A stretch of DNA of 64,000 nucleotides, taken from Prevotella sp. (GTDB lineage: Bacteria; Bacteroidota; Bacteroidia; Bacteroidales; Bacteroidaceae). Position 1 is the stretch's first letter, and every line of letters starts with the position of its first letter. The stretch is taken from positions 1 through 64,000 of the forward strand of contig JAHHQW010000001.1 in the NCBI GenBank assembly GCA_020026195.1, written 5' to 3'. A program made the position numbers and the translations under genes. The notes beneath the pieces were generated by a model that saw nothing but the letters and a program-made list of their open reading frames with translations, was not told where the DNA came from and made no database searches. Below, piece after piece: positions 43,562 through 52,713 of the stretch.

Positions 43562-45532
43562 TTATTTTACAATGATTTTATTTCCATTTACGATATATAT
43601 GCCGTTTTCGGCCTTGTTTACTCTTCGGCCCTGGATATCAAACATCTTTTCGCTGCCATCTGCATTATTTATTATGGAGTCAATGCCTGTAGATTCTGTT
43701 ACGTTCAGGACATAATAAACAGTAGTCTGAGCATATTTTTCATTTTCCTGTGCAGTAGCACGAATAATTGTAGTACCAGCACCGTTGATAGTTATTTCGC
43801 CTGTGAGTACGTCTGCCATTGCAACATTTTCGTCGGTTGAGATATAAGTTACTTCCAAACCTTCGGGATTGCTAAGTTCGGGAGCTGCGTAAGATGCACC
43901 GTCACTCATAATGAAGTCAACTGTCTCTACAGAGAACGAAATATTTGCAGCAGGCTTGATGTTGTTTCTTCTTACAAAGATATCTTTTACTGCCCATGTT
44001 CCTGATGTTTCGCCTGTACCATCACAAACATACTTAAAGCCAACCTGGATAGTTTTCCCGTTAAACTCCTCTGGTATAGGCAGTCTGTCAACTAATACGT
44101 TCTCAAAGTCTTTTGAAGGATAAGTTATTTCTAACTGCTGCCATTCGCCACCAACTTCCCTGATCCATACCGTATCGTATTCTTTCATCATTTCGATGGT
44201 AGGATAGTTATAACCTGTATGTATGAAAGAAAGATTATTACCGTTAAGGTCGAGCTTTATCTCTGGAGATACCATGTACGAAACTGTTTCTTTGTCAACC
44301 TTTGCATATCCGCTGGCCTGAATCCATCCGCCATATACGGTAGGCATCCAGATGTATTTACCTGCACCTTCGCCTTCTTCGGTAAAACCGTTAAGATTAT
44401 TGTCTGCAAAATCTTTTCCTACATATAAGATGGTACTATCTAAAACCTTGAGGGTGTATTTTGCAAAACTTGCATGGTATACTCCGTCTTTGGCTGCCAG
44501 TGCTTTGATTACTGTCACACCTGTAGACTTTATTGTTATCTCGCCTGTCTGTTCGTCGATTGATGCAACATCTGAATTGTCTGAATAGTATTTCACATTT
44601 ACTTTATGAGGATTGTTGAGCACAGGTGCAACAAATGCCTCACCGCTCATCATTTCGTATTCTACTTCTGTAACATCGAAAGAAATTTCGGGGTCCTTAA
44701 GATTAGGATCATCCTTATTTACGTCGGTTACAGTGAGGTTATAACTTGCTGTTCCAACCTTAAAGTCATCTGTTTCAACTGTTGTGGCAGTGATTTTTGT
44801 ATTACCTTTTGCAAGAACTGTAACTACGCCCATTTCGTTTACTGTTGCTACGGCTTCGTTCTCTGAAGTGTATGTAACAGGAACCATGAAGATATTGAAC
44901 AATTCTGGCGATTTGAAAGGATCAGGATTACCAAGGTCGTAAGTAACATCTGTTACGCCATAGCTAATCATAGGATCTGCCTTTTCTGTCGGTTTCTCGG
45001 TAACAACCTCTACAGAGAAGTTCTTTATCTTCCATATACCGGCATTAAAACCACCAGGAGCTGTATATTTAAAACCAAATTCTACGCACTTGCCTTTCAG
45101 TTCTGAAGGTACTGCCATCTTATCGGCAATGGTAAACATTCCTTGCCAGAACTTTGTTATCTTGATGTCTATCCACTGACCGTTAACTTCTCTAACTACG
45201 AAACCTACTTCATTTTCCATGTCTTTAAAGAAATCGCAGCAATGTTCGAAACGTACCTGATAGTCCTGGTCACCTAACTGTATCTGCGGAGATACGAGGT
45301 AATTTACGAGTTGTTCAGAATCATCTATCTTTCTATATGCATCTGCTCTCACACATTCGTTATCAACAGTCCATATATCATCAAACTGACCATTATAGCC
45401 TTCTACTTTAAACTTGCCGAAATCGCTAGCAAACTTTTCCTCAAAAATCACATTTGAAGACTGAGCCATTGCATTGTGTGCAAACAGCACTGCTAACATC
45501 AGCACAAACATACTGACAAATTTTCTCTCCAT
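43562..45532 (-). CDS. large secreted protein with jelly-roll and Ig-like domains
   Basis: A 656-residue exported protein with a signal peptide (SMFVLMLAVLFAHNAMAQ). It shows an internal repeat plan: a jelly-roll/anchor-type domain (about 27-180, YLVSPQIQLGD), two bacterial Ig-like domains (about 190-370, each with a VTYTSENEAVATVNEMGVVTVLAKGNTKITA-type pattern), a second jelly-roll (about 372-535, YMVSPEIKLDLNG), a third Ig-like domain (about 543-622) and a short C-terminal module starting FDIQGRRVNKAENGIYIV. That last module is a common end of Prevotella secreted proteins and may be an export or anchoring signal. Binding or adhesion is likely, but the ligand is unknown. Confidence 0.8.
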   Translation of the reverse strand: MERKFVSMFVLMLAVLFAHNAMAQSSNVIFEEKFASDFGKFKVEGYNGQFDDIWTVDNECVRADAYRKIDDSEQLVNYLVSPQIQLGDQDYQVRFEHCCDFFKDMENEVGFVVREVNGQWIDIKITKFWQGMFTIADKMAVPSELKGKCVEFGFKYTAPGGFNAGIWKIKNFSVEVVTEKPTEKADPMISYGVTDVTYDLGNPDPFKSPELFNIFMVPVTYTSENEAVATVNEMGVVTVLAKGNTKITATTVETDDFKVGTASYNLTVTDVNKDDPNLKDPEISFDVTEVEYEMMSGEAFVAPVLNNPHKVNVKYYSDNSDVASIDEQTGEITIKSTGVTVIKALAAKDGVYHASFAKYTLKVLDSTILYVGKDFADNNLNGFTEEGEGAGKYIWMPTVYGGWIQASGYAKVDKETVSYMVSPEIKLDLNGNNLSFIHTGYNYPTIEMMKEYDTVWIREVGGEWQQLEITYPSKDFENVLVDRLPIPEEFNGKTIQVGFKYVCDGTGETSGTWAVKDIFVRRNNIKPAANISFSVETVDFIMSDGASYAAPELSNPEGLEVTYISTDENVAMADVLTGEITINGAGTTIIRATAQENEKYAQTTVYYVLNVTESTGIDSIINNADGSEKMFDIQGRRVNKAENGIYIVNGNKIIVK

Positions 45533-46017
45533 AGTTCTTACTATTAGGTTAATAATTCTTTACCAGCTCTCAGGCTGATTGAAAAGTTTAGTATCGTATT
45601 AGATCAGAGTTGTGCTTAATCATTTTCACATGATTTGTTTCATGCACAAGTGTAATGCGAATATATTAACAATTTATATTAAAAGCAAATATTTAGGCAC
45701 TAAATGTGTAAAATTCATGTAAAAATGTACTATTTTGTAATATTATGCTTACATTTTTATACGTTTATACACTAATTTATACATTCTGCATACAAATTCC
45801 GCTGTATTTGACATCTGAAAACTTAATACAGCATCGTGCTTAAAGGCATACAGAATTATCATTATACGATTTTCGCATTATATGCCACTTATCAATATGT
45901 GTATAAAAAACATTCGGAGTGGCTTTTCAGTGCTGTTTTATTGAGTTATTTCAAAATTATTTATGTATCGTCCGAAATATGCAGGCACAAAAAAGCACTG
46001 TTTTATGGTGTTTTCAA
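45533..46017. other. AT-rich intergenic region upstream of the Ig-like protein gene
   Basis: No credible gene. The start region of the 43562-45532 gene has only a near-match -7 box (TACACTTG on the minus strand around 45645-45652). Short open frames on the plus strand near 45836-46030 lack a promoter and family features. Confidence 0.4.
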
Positions 46018-46037
46018 GTTGGTGTCATGACACCAAC
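46018..46037. repeat. perfect 20-bp palindrome
   Basis: GTTGGTGTCATGACACCAAC is its own reverse complement without a spacer. It lies 16 bases before a second, longer inverted repeat in an intergenic block between two minus-strand genes. Confidence 0.7.
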
Positions 46038-46053
46038 AAACTATCACACGTAT

Positions 46054-46089
46054 GTTTCCAAACTTTTGCAGTTGCAAAAGTTTGGAAAC
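46054..46089. repeat. perfect inverted repeat with 17-bp arms and a 2-base centre
   Basis: GTTTCCAAACTTTTGCA (46054-46070) and its exact reverse complement (46073-46089) flank GT. Pairing continues outward for several bases with one mismatch (TAT/TAG side). It would form a long hairpin or cruciform. No T-run follows on either strand. Bases 46090-46439 show no gene. Confidence 0.75.
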
Positions 46090-46440
46090 GTAGGTTGTTT
46101 ACCTTGCAAACATGCTGTGTTTAGTTAAAAAACAAGGCAAAAAATTCAGAAAATAATGGTTTTTGAGTGATTTTCTGCTGTTTCCATCTTGAAAATGCCT
46201 CATAAAACTACAAATTTCGACGTATTTCACAGGCTTTTAATTTTTTAGATGCGGAAAGTCTTTATGCGTAAAAGTGACAGATTGTGTCGTAAGTACATTT
46301 TAACATTTACACTTTCATTCCGATATATTATATGCGAAAGATTTTACGTACACAGAATATGGTTAAATTCACAGTATATTATATTGTTATATCATTATAT
46401 AATTTAATATACGAATAAATATAAGTAAATGACAGACAAT

Positions 46441-46478
46441 AAAAAAGACCGGACTGGCATTATGCCTAATCCGGTCTT
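46441..46478 (-). terminator. terminator of the hexosaminidase gene
   Basis: On the minus strand AAGACCGGA (46478-46470 side) pairs with TCCGGTCTT (46453-46445 side), with an inner GGCAT/ATGCC stem, and a run of T follows. Confidence 0.85.
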
Positions 46479-46497
46479 ACAATATACAGAAAATGTT

Positions 46498-48522
46498 TTA
46501 TCTTATTATTATCTCGTTGGCAAATATCCATCCGCCACGTGTCTTCTGCGAAGCCACGATACGATAGTAACGAGCCTTTGCACTACCCTTCCATACGTAA
46601 GAATTTATTACGTAGTCCTGTGCAGGTTTCTCAATGGTGCGTTCCTCAAGGAGTTCGAAGTCCTTGCCGTTATCCGACTTATACACCTTGACGTTGTCAG
46701 GATAGTAAATCCACGGTCCGTTGAACTGCATGAACTCACATTCAAGAGAATGTATTTCGGTAGGCTGCTCCATGTCAATTGTAACATCCATCGGACGTGT
46801 GCACCAGCCCTGCCAGCGACCATTGATGTATTCCCAGTTACCTGCCCATCCGTTAGTAAGTGTCTCTTCGCCTACACCCTTGTACTGGTCGGCATACATT
46901 GTGTTGTAGATTACCTTCTTGCCACGTGCCAGATGGTTTATCTCTGTACGTGCCTCCTTACGCATTCCAACCTCGTTGCGGAAATCGAATGCGTTATAAC
47001 CCCATGCCTTCATAACGTCGAGCGCGGGAAGTACACGTTCGCGGAAGTTTTCATAAGAAGTCTTGTTTTTGCTCCATCCAATCTCTGCAATGGCAAGAAT
47101 TCTCGGATATGTCATATATTCGCAATGCTTCTCGTTAGGAACAAGTTCTGTCCACAGGTTACCCTGAACACCGTCGATGTAAGGTTCAATCTCCGGCATA
47201 TCCGCGGGAACCGGATCGTATTCGTAAACTCTCTCCAATGGCAGATATCCGCCCATTGCTTCAGGCTGAGTAACAGGAGCATCCTGATAGTAATCAAGAT
47301 AGCAGTGGTCTGTAGGCGACATTATTACATGATGGCCGTCTTTAGAAGCCTTTATACCGCCAGACACACCGCGCCATGACATTACAGTGGCATTGGGAGC
47401 AAGTTTGCCCTCAAGTATCTCGTCCCATCCCAAAAGGTTACGACCATTGTCGTTAAGGAATCTCTCTATGCGTGCTGTAAGATAGCTCTGTAATTCGGGA
47501 GTGTCCTTAAGGTTGTTTTCCTTCATACGTTTCTGACAGAGCGGACATTTTGCCCAGCTTTCGCGTGAGCATTCGTCACCGCCGATGTGAATGTATTTAG
47601 AAGGGAACACGTCCATTACTTCTTTCAGAACGTCTTCAAGGAATACGAAAGTCATCTCACTTCCGATACAGAACTCGTGTCCTGTTGCTCCGCATCCCAG
47701 TTCGGGATAAGCATGCAGAACTTCATCACTGTGTCCGGGCATCTCAATCTCCGGAATTACTTCTATATGGCGTTCTGCCGCATAACGAACGATGTCACGA
47801 AGCTCGTCCTGTGTAAAGAATCCACCGTATGCACCGGGAGTATCCTCTGTACAGAATGTGCGCTTGCCGCTGTTCCACCACACGTTCCAGTCAGAATCAG
47901 TACGCCATGCTCCGTTTGTGGTAAGACGCGGGTATTTCTTTATTTCCATGCGCCATCCTCCGCCATCCGTAAGATGCAGGTGCAGACGGTCCATCTTGAA
48001 ATATGCCAGCGCATCAATCTGTTTCTTTACGAAGTCAGCTGTCCACATGTGACGTGAACAGTCGAGCATATATCCTCTGTACACGAAGCGCGGAGCATCC
48101 TTGATGTCGGCATATCTTACCTTACCATCTTTTGTGAGCTGGCGCAGTGTCTGAATACCATAGAACAGTCCGGTAGGTGTTTCTGCAACAATCTCTACAG
48201 TCTTTTTGTCTGAGCGGAAAGTATATCCCTGGAGAGTCTTGTCGTAGAGTGCATTCGAAGCCTGTTCGGCAGTACCCGTACAAGTAAGTTTAAGTGTTGT
48301 CTTCGATTTTTTATTAAGAAGTTTTACTGAGTTAAGGTAATCTGTCATTGCCTTCAGGTCGCTGCCTTTAAGGTTGGTCTTAACCTTCAGTCCGTTACTT
48401 ACGTCTACGAATCCTTCGCCGTAGGTTATCTCCGTGGGCTGCGGAATGATCTGTGCCTTGCCGTCTGCCATGCTGAAAGCAAGCAGTGCCAGCACAAGGA
48501 ACATTTTAAGAGAGTATCTCAT
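46498..48522 (-). CDS. beta-N-acetylhexosaminidase, GH20
   Basis: A 674-residue exported glycosidase that removes terminal N-acetylglucosamine or N-acetylgalactosamine. It has a signal peptide (1-23), a GH20b-type N-terminal domain (about 25-140), a GH20 TIM barrel (about 145-490) with RGYMLDCSRHMW, HLHLTDGGGWRMEI and the catalytic pair Asp316-Glu317 in HIGGDE, and a C-terminal beta-sandwich (about 545-674) like F5/8 type C or CBM32 modules. The usual LTDDQGW loop reads LTDGGGW here. It is probably the last gene of an operon with the LuxR-type regulator upstream. Confidence 0.93.
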   Translation of the reverse strand: MRYSLKMFLVLALLAFSMADGKAQIIPQPTEITYGEGFVDVSNGLKVKTNLKGSDLKAMTDYLNSVKLLNKKSKTTLKLTCTGTAEQASNALYDKTLQGYTFRSDKKTVEIVAETPTGLFYGIQTLRQLTKDGKVRYADIKDAPRFVYRGYMLDCSRHMWTADFVKKQIDALAYFKMDRLHLHLTDGGGWRMEIKKYPRLTTNGAWRTDSDWNVWWNSGKRTFCTEDTPGAYGGFFTQDELRDIVRYAAERHIEVIPEIEMPGHSDEVLHAYPELGCGATGHEFCIGSEMTFVFLEDVLKEVMDVFPSKYIHIGGDECSRESWAKCPLCQKRMKENNLKDTPELQSYLTARIERFLNDNGRNLLGWDEILEGKLAPNATVMSWRGVSGGIKASKDGHHVIMSPTDHCYLDYYQDAPVTQPEAMGGYLPLERVYEYDPVPADMPEIEPYIDGVQGNLWTELVPNEKHCEYMTYPRILAIAEIGWSKNKTSYENFRERVLPALDVMKAWGYNAFDFRNEVGMRKEARTEINHLARGKKVIYNTMYADQYKGVGEETLTNGWAGNWEYINGRWQGWCTRPMDVTIDMEQPTEIHSLECEFMQFNGPWIYYPDNVKVYKSDNGKDFELLEERTIEKPAQDYVINSYVWKGSAKARYYRIVASQKTRGGWIFANEIIIR

Positions 48523-48547
48523 GCTAATTGTATGTTTTAGATTGTTT

Positions 48548-49141
48548 TTAAATATCGTTGATGTTTACATAACCATGCATAACGGCATAAATAGTGAGTG
48601 CCGATACACTGCGTGCATGCAGTTTGTCGTTGATGTTCTTACGATGTGTCACTACGGTCGGGAGACTGATATTCAGGCGGTCGGCTATCTCCTTGTTAAT
48701 AAGTCCTCGTACTATAAGCGTAAGAACTTCTACCTCGCGTGGTGTCAGCGGACAAGTACTGGCAGCGGTTACTTCCTGCGGAAGATTCTTTCCATGTGCA
48801 TGTGCGTGCTGTTCAAGCATAAGAAGCGACTTTATGAGCTGTTCTTCGCTTACATCGACATTGATGCAGTGGAATTTTCCAGACAGCGACGATGCGCTCT
48901 CGCTTGTTGTAAGAACAATTGTCTTGTTGCGATGATTTTCGAAAAACGTCATGTTCTCGAATACCACCTTCATAGAAACAAAATAATGGAAGAACTGTTC
49001 TGCTCCGCCTTCAATGAGTTCCTGGCAGCTTGAAAACGTGCTTACCTCCACTACAGGCATTACCTGACGGAGTATAGACTTTAGTCCAAGTACGGTAAGG
49101 CGGTTATTATCTGCTATAGCTATCAGTGGCTTTCTATCCAT
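48548..49141 (-). CDS. LuxR-type regulator with a degenerate receiver domain
   Basis: A 197-residue DNA-binding protein. The N-terminal 115 residues have the outline of a response-regulator receiver (PLIAIADNNRLTVLGLKSIL) but lack an Asp at the phosphorylation site (FHYFVSMKVVFENM) and keep only part of the acidic pocket. The C-terminus is a clear LuxR/GerE helix-turn-helix (about 130-190: LTPREVEVLTLIVRGLINKEIADRLNISLPTVVTHRKNINDKL). It probably acts without phosphorylation. It lies between a lipoprotein gene and the GH20 gene and may control this cluster. Confidence 0.85.
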   Translation of the reverse strand: MDRKPLIAIADNNRLTVLGLKSILRQVMPVVEVSTFSSCQELIEGGAEQFFHYFVSMKVVFENMTFFENHRNKTIVLTTSESASSLSGKFHCINVDVSEEQLIKSLLMLEQHAHAHGKNLPQEVTAASTCPLTPREVEVLTLIVRGLINKEIADRLNISLPTVVTHRKNINDKLHARSVSALTIYAVMHGYVNINDI

Positions 49142-49190
49142 TGTAGGTGTATAAAGATATGAAAAATGTTTTTGTATATAAAGTGGTTTG

Positions 49191-49595
49191 TTATCTGTTT
49201 CTTCTGTGCTGATCGTTTACAATGATGTCGAGTAATATTTTCTTTGACTCGGACGACCGGTAGACGTATCTGAAGTTAAATCCTTCGTCGGCATAGGCAC
49301 GCAATTCGGGCATGGTACTGACGCCCTGACGAAAATGGCTTTCGTATTCTGCGGCATGCTGTTTAAGATATAATGCGTTGTCGAGACTTCCGCTAAGTGT
49401 GTAATGATATGCTATGGTTCGGGAAGAGGCATCGAACGTCATACTGTCCTGAACTATATTTTCGGCTATGTTAAGCGGGCAGTTCTTACGTGTAAATTCT
49501 TCGGCATCTGCGGCGGCTCTTTCTTCAAGGCTCTGGCGGCACGATACCGTAAACATCATACATACTGCGGCTGCAACAAGCAGTTTCCTCATCAT
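49191..49595 (-). CDS. small predicted lipoprotein
   Basis: A 134-residue protein with a lipobox (MMFTVSC, mature Cys about residue 19). The mature domain (SLEERAAADAEEFTRKNCPLNIAENIVQDSMTFDASSRTIAYHYTLSG) is of mixed alpha and beta character, and an extra Cys is present in KNCPL. No named family is recognised. It starts 10 bases after the stop of the histidine phosphatase gene and is followed after 49 bases by the LuxR-type regulator, so all are probably one transcript. Confidence 0.72.
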   Translation of the reverse strand: MMRKLLVAAAVCMMFTVSCRQSLEERAAADAEEFTRKNCPLNIAENIVQDSMTFDASSRTIAYHYTLSGSLDNALYLKQHAAEYESHFRQGVSTMPELRAYADEGFNFRYVYRSSESKKILLDIIVNDQHRRNR

Positions 49596-49605
49596 GATAT
49601 AATTT

Positions 49606-50115
49606 TTACTTCAATTCAAGAATACGTATGTCACCATTATTCATACGTGCTACGTCCTGCATATCACGACCATAAACAACTGCCTGGATGGCTCTGTTCA
49701 TGATACCGTGTCCTACGGCAAGAATAACTTTTCCGGGATACTGTTCTTTGACGGATGTAAGGAACTTGCGGGCACGTTCCATTATCTGTGCTTCGGTCTC
49801 TACTGTTTCTGGCCACTCGGCTGCAAACGGATTTGTTACTGCCTTGCCTGTCAGCTCACCCCAGTCACGTTCTCTCAATACAGGTGTTGTTACAACCGGA
49901 AGGTCGTGAGGTTCTGCGATGATGCGGCATGTCTCTGAAGCACGCTTGAGGTCGCTCGAAATAAAAGCATCAAAATAAACTTCGGCGAACTTATCACGCA
50001 GTGCTTCTGCCTGCTTTATTCCATTTTCTGTAAGTTCACCCTGCATCTGTCCCTGAAGGATATGTTCTATATTACCTTGTGTTTCGCCATGTCTGACGAG
50101 ATATAACTTTGTCAT
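49606..50115 (-). CDS. histidine phosphatase family protein (phosphoglycerate mutase-like)
   Basis: A 169-residue enzyme. LYLVRHGETQGN carries the catalytic His and the RHG motif. SSDLKRASETCRII, LRERDWGELTGK and ILAVGHGIMNRAI (second catalytic His) complete the active site. It may be an alpha-ribazole or nonspecific phosphatase; the substrate is not defined by sequence. The ATG at 50115 is chosen over an upstream in-frame start at 50142 that lies above the promoter. It is first gene of a likely four-gene operon. Confidence 0.88.
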   Translation of the reverse strand: MTKLYLVRHGETQGNIEHILQGQMQGELTENGIKQAEALRDKFAEVYFDAFISSDLKRASETCRIIAEPHDLPVVTTPVLRERDWGELTGKAVTNPFAAEWPETVETEAQIMERARKFLTSVKEQYPGKVILAVGHGIMNRAIQAVVYGRDMQDVARMNNGDIRILELK

Positions 50116-50131
50116 TTCAAATAGTTTTCTA

Positions 50132-50139
50132 CAAAAATA
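50132..50139 (-). promoter_or_regulatory. -7 promoter box of the histidine phosphatase operon
   Basis: The minus strand reads TATTTTTG. The expected start near 50125 is 10 bases before the ATG at 50115. Confidence 0.55.
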
Positions 50140-50149
50140 CACAAAATAA

Positions 50150-50180
50150 TTGGTTTTTATACATAAAACGTTTATTTTTG
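50150..50180 (+). promoter_or_regulatory. promoter of DUF308-miaA-DAGK operon
   Basis: TTGG (50150-50153), a 19-base spacer, then TATTTTTG (50173-50180). The expected start near 50187 is 13 bases before the ATG at 50200. Confidence 0.65.
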
Positions 50181-50199
50181 TATCAAAATAAAATTATCT

Positions 50200-50817
50200 A
50201 TGAAATACTTAAGCAGCTACTTTCTCCGTGCATTGTTTGCAATTGTTATAGGAATATTATTGATTAAAAATCCTGGAAGCATACCTACAGGTATCACCAT
50301 GCTTGCTGGTTTTCTGTTCTTGATTTCGGGTATAATCTCGTGTTCATCATATATCGGCATTCTGAAGACCGGGGGTATTGACAGCATAACGGGCGGCAAA
50401 CGCAATCCTATTTTCCCAATCGTGGGTCTGGGATGTCTGCTTTTCGGTGCCGTGATGATGTTCGACCCTGAGTTCTTCGTACGTTTCCTGATGTATATAT
50501 TCGGCGGCATACTGGTGCTCGGAGCCATTAACGAATTTGTTATTCTGACGCGTATGCACAGGGTGGTAAAGGTTTCTGTATTCTTCTGGATTCTGCCTTC
50601 GCTGATTCTTATTTCCGGACTGGTAATTTTATTCAAGCCCATGAGTACGGCAGAACTTCCGTTCATAATAAGCGGATGGTGTCTGCTTCTGTACGGAATA
50701 TCAGAACTGATACATTCTATAAAACTATATACTGTAAACAAGAACATCAAAATGCTTAACAAACAGAATAACAAGGAGGACTTTTCTGACGTTGAGGATT
50801 TTGAGAATAAAGATTAA
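50200..50817 (+). CDS. DUF308 (HdeD-like) membrane protein
   Basis: A 205-residue protein with six predicted spans arranged as repeated two-span units (ALFAIVIGILLIKNPGS, ITMLAGFLFLISGI, IVGLGCLLFGAVMMFDP, FLMYIFGGILVLGAINEF, LPSLILISGLVILFKP, IISGWCLLLYGISELI), the pattern of DUF308/HdeD proteins. It ends in a charged cytoplasmic tail. HdeD in E. coli is tied to acid resistance; the role here is unknown. It is followed by miaA after 23 bases. Confidence 0.85.
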   Translation: MKYLSSYFLRALFAIVIGILLIKNPGSIPTGITMLAGFLFLISGIISCSSYIGILKTGGIDSITGGKRNPIFPIVGLGCLLFGAVMMFDPEFFVRFLMYIFGGILVLGAINEFVILTRMHRVVKVSVFFWILPSLILISGLVILFKPMSTAELPFIISGWCLLLYGISELIHSIKLYTVNKNIKMLNKQNNKEDFSDVEDFENKD

Positions 50818-50840
50818 AGTACCGAAGATACTGTTATATA

Positions 50841-51764
50841 ATGAGTAACCGACTGATAACGATACTTGGTCCGACGGCTTCGGGCAAGACCGACCTTGCA
50901 GCGCATCTTGCTGCACAGCTTAATGGTGAAATAATAAGCGCCGACAGCCGTCAGGTTTATCGCGGAATGGACATCGGAACAGGAAAGGACCTTGCCGACT
51001 ATGTGGTAGATGGGAAGAATATCCCTTATCATCTCATAGACATAGAGGAACCTGGCACTAAATATAATGTCTTTGAGTTTCAGCGTGACTTTCTGAAGGC
51101 TTACGAGGGAATTGTTGCTCGCGGAACAACACCTATCCTGTGCGGCGGAACCGGAATGTATATCGAATCGGTACTGAAGGGTTATCGTCTGTTTGAGGTT
51201 CCTGAAAATAAGGAACTGCGTGCATCGTTAGAGTCTAAGTCGCTGGAAGAACTTACGGCAATGCTCGTGGCTCTCAAGAAGGAAAACAAATCGGTAATGC
51301 ACAACTCTACTGACGTGGACACCGTGAAACGTGCAATACGTGCAATAGAGATTGAGACTTTCTACAAGAATACTCCGGCAGAGCAGACTTCTTTTCCTGA
51401 CATCGAATCAATCGTATTCGGCGTGTCGGTAACACGCGAGGAACGCAGGGAGAAAATAACATCGCGTCTGCGCAAGCGTCTTGCAGAGGGCATGATAGAT
51501 GAAATAAAGGGACTCATAGACGGAGGCGTAAAACCTGAGGACCTGATATATTATGGTCTTGAATATAAATATGTAACACAATACGTCATTGGCGAATTAT
51601 CGTACGACGAGATGTTCTCTCAGCTTCAGATTGCCATTCATCAGTTTGCTAAACGACAGATGACCTGGTTCAGAGGAATGGAACGCCGTGGCATCGAAAT
51701 TAAATGGATTGATGCAATGCTGCCGATGGACGAAAAAATTAAAAAAATTACACAATGGCTGTAG
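50841..51764 (+). CDS. miaA: tRNA dimethylallyltransferase MiaA
   Basis: A 307-residue enzyme that adds a dimethylallyl group to A37 of tRNAs reading UNN codons. The P-loop GPTASGKT (10-17), ISADSRQVYRGMDIGTGK, PHYLID-type PYHLIDIEEPGTKYNVFEFQRDF and GGTGMYIESVLKG are family signatures. It overlaps the next gene by 10 bases, so translation is probably coupled. Confidence 0.96.
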   Translation: MSNRLITILGPTASGKTDLAAHLAAQLNGEIISADSRQVYRGMDIGTGKDLADYVVDGKNIPYHLIDIEEPGTKYNVFEFQRDFLKAYEGIVARGTTPILCGGTGMYIESVLKGYRLFEVPENKELRASLESKSLEELTAMLVALKKENKSVMHNSTDVDTVKRAIRAIEIETFYKNTPAEQTSFPDIESIVFGVSVTREERREKITSRLRKRLAEGMIDEIKGLIDGGVKPEDLIYYGLEYKYVTQYVIGELSYDEMFSQLQIAIHQFAKRQMTWFRGMERRGIEIKWIDAMLPMDEKIKKITQWL

Positions 51765-52690
51765 AAGAAACACGCTGGGGCATGATTTACTGTCCGAAGA
51801 GGAGTTTTTTCCAGCGCAGCAGCGGCTGGGAAAAGATTGGCCGGTGCATTGAGGAGTGCGGTGTCCAGTTTGACTTCATTCAGAGTGAAAATAAAGACAG
51901 CGTGGAACGTCTTGTTAATATGTTAATTAACAATGGCTATAAGACTATCATCATTGTAGGCGGCGACTCTGCACTGAACGATGCCGTAAACTGTCTTATG
52001 AATGTTGATAAGGATACGCGCGACTCTATCTCTTTAGGTGTCATTCCATACGGTGGTGTAAACGATTTTTCCAGGTTCTGGGGCTACAGGGAAGGTGAAA
52101 CGGAGGATACTGTAAAGTGGATTAAGGAGAAAAGAATAAGAAAGATTGATGTCGGATGTATGAGATACACTGACAAAGACGGGAAAGAGCATGTGAGATA
52201 TTTCCATAACTGCGTTAATGTGGGACTTGTTGCTTCTATAATGAAGATGCGACAGCAGACACATAAACTTTCTGGCTCGCGCCTTATGTCTTATGTCTTT
52301 TCTTTTGTTCTCATGATTTTTCAGAGACTGGAATATAAGATGCACTTTAAGATTAACACCGATGTGCTGAAACGTAAGATAATGACAGTGTGCATAGGTA
52401 ATGCTTCTGGTTACGGACAGACTCCGAGTGCGGTGCCTTATAATGGTCTGCTGGATGTTTCGGTGGTTTACCACCCTGGCATAATGCAGCTTATAGAAGG
52501 TTTCTATCTTTTATTTACTGATAAATTCTTAAATCACAAAAACGTTCACCCTTATCGCACGCAGAAGGTGGAGTTTTATGACACATCGCATGCGCTGATG
52601 AGTATCGACGGACGTATGTTTCCTACTCCGGAAGGTGCCTTCGACGTTACTGTAGAAAAAGAGGTCATAAACTTTATTATTCCTGAATAA
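51755..52690 (+). CDS. diacylglycerol kinase-like lipid kinase
   Basis: A 311-residue cytosolic or membrane-associated protein of the DAGK/sphingosine-kinase catalytic family. The nucleotide-binding loop reads GGDSALND (69-76) in place of the usual GGDGTxNE, and the GTGND motif is changed to GVIPYGGVNDFSRF. Later conserved parts are present (FHNCVNVGLVASIMKM; CIGNASGYG; LLDVSVV; SIDGRMF). Activity may persist with these changes, but this is uncertain. It is the last gene of the operon. Confidence 0.8.
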   Translation: MAVEETRWGMIYCPKRSFFQRSSGWEKIGRCIEECGVQFDFIQSENKDSVERLVNMLINNGYKTIIIVGGDSALNDAVNCLMNVDKDTRDSISLGVIPYGGVNDFSRFWGYREGETEDTVKWIKEKRIRKIDVGCMRYTDKDGKEHVRYFHNCVNVGLVASIMKMRQQTHKLSGSRLMSYVFSFVLMIFQRLEYKMHFKINTDVLKRKIMTVCIGNASGYGQTPSAVPYNGLLDVSVVYHPGIMQLIEGFYLLFTDKFLNHKNVHPYRTQKVEFYDTSHALMSIDGRMFPTPEGAFDVTVEKEVINFIIPE

Positions 52691-52713
52691 CCAATAAAGT
52701 TATATATAAAAAG

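Noticed and set aside
45836..46128. Small plus-strand frames in the palindrome block as possible toxin or peptide genes
   Set aside because: No promoter box, no conserved motif, and they run through the palindromes; treated as chance open frames.
46429..47379. A 316-codon open frame on the plus strand inside the hexosaminidase region
   Set aside because: It lies antisense to a well-supported GH20 gene, has Cys/His-rich shadow composition and no promoter, and its first codons overlap the terminator.
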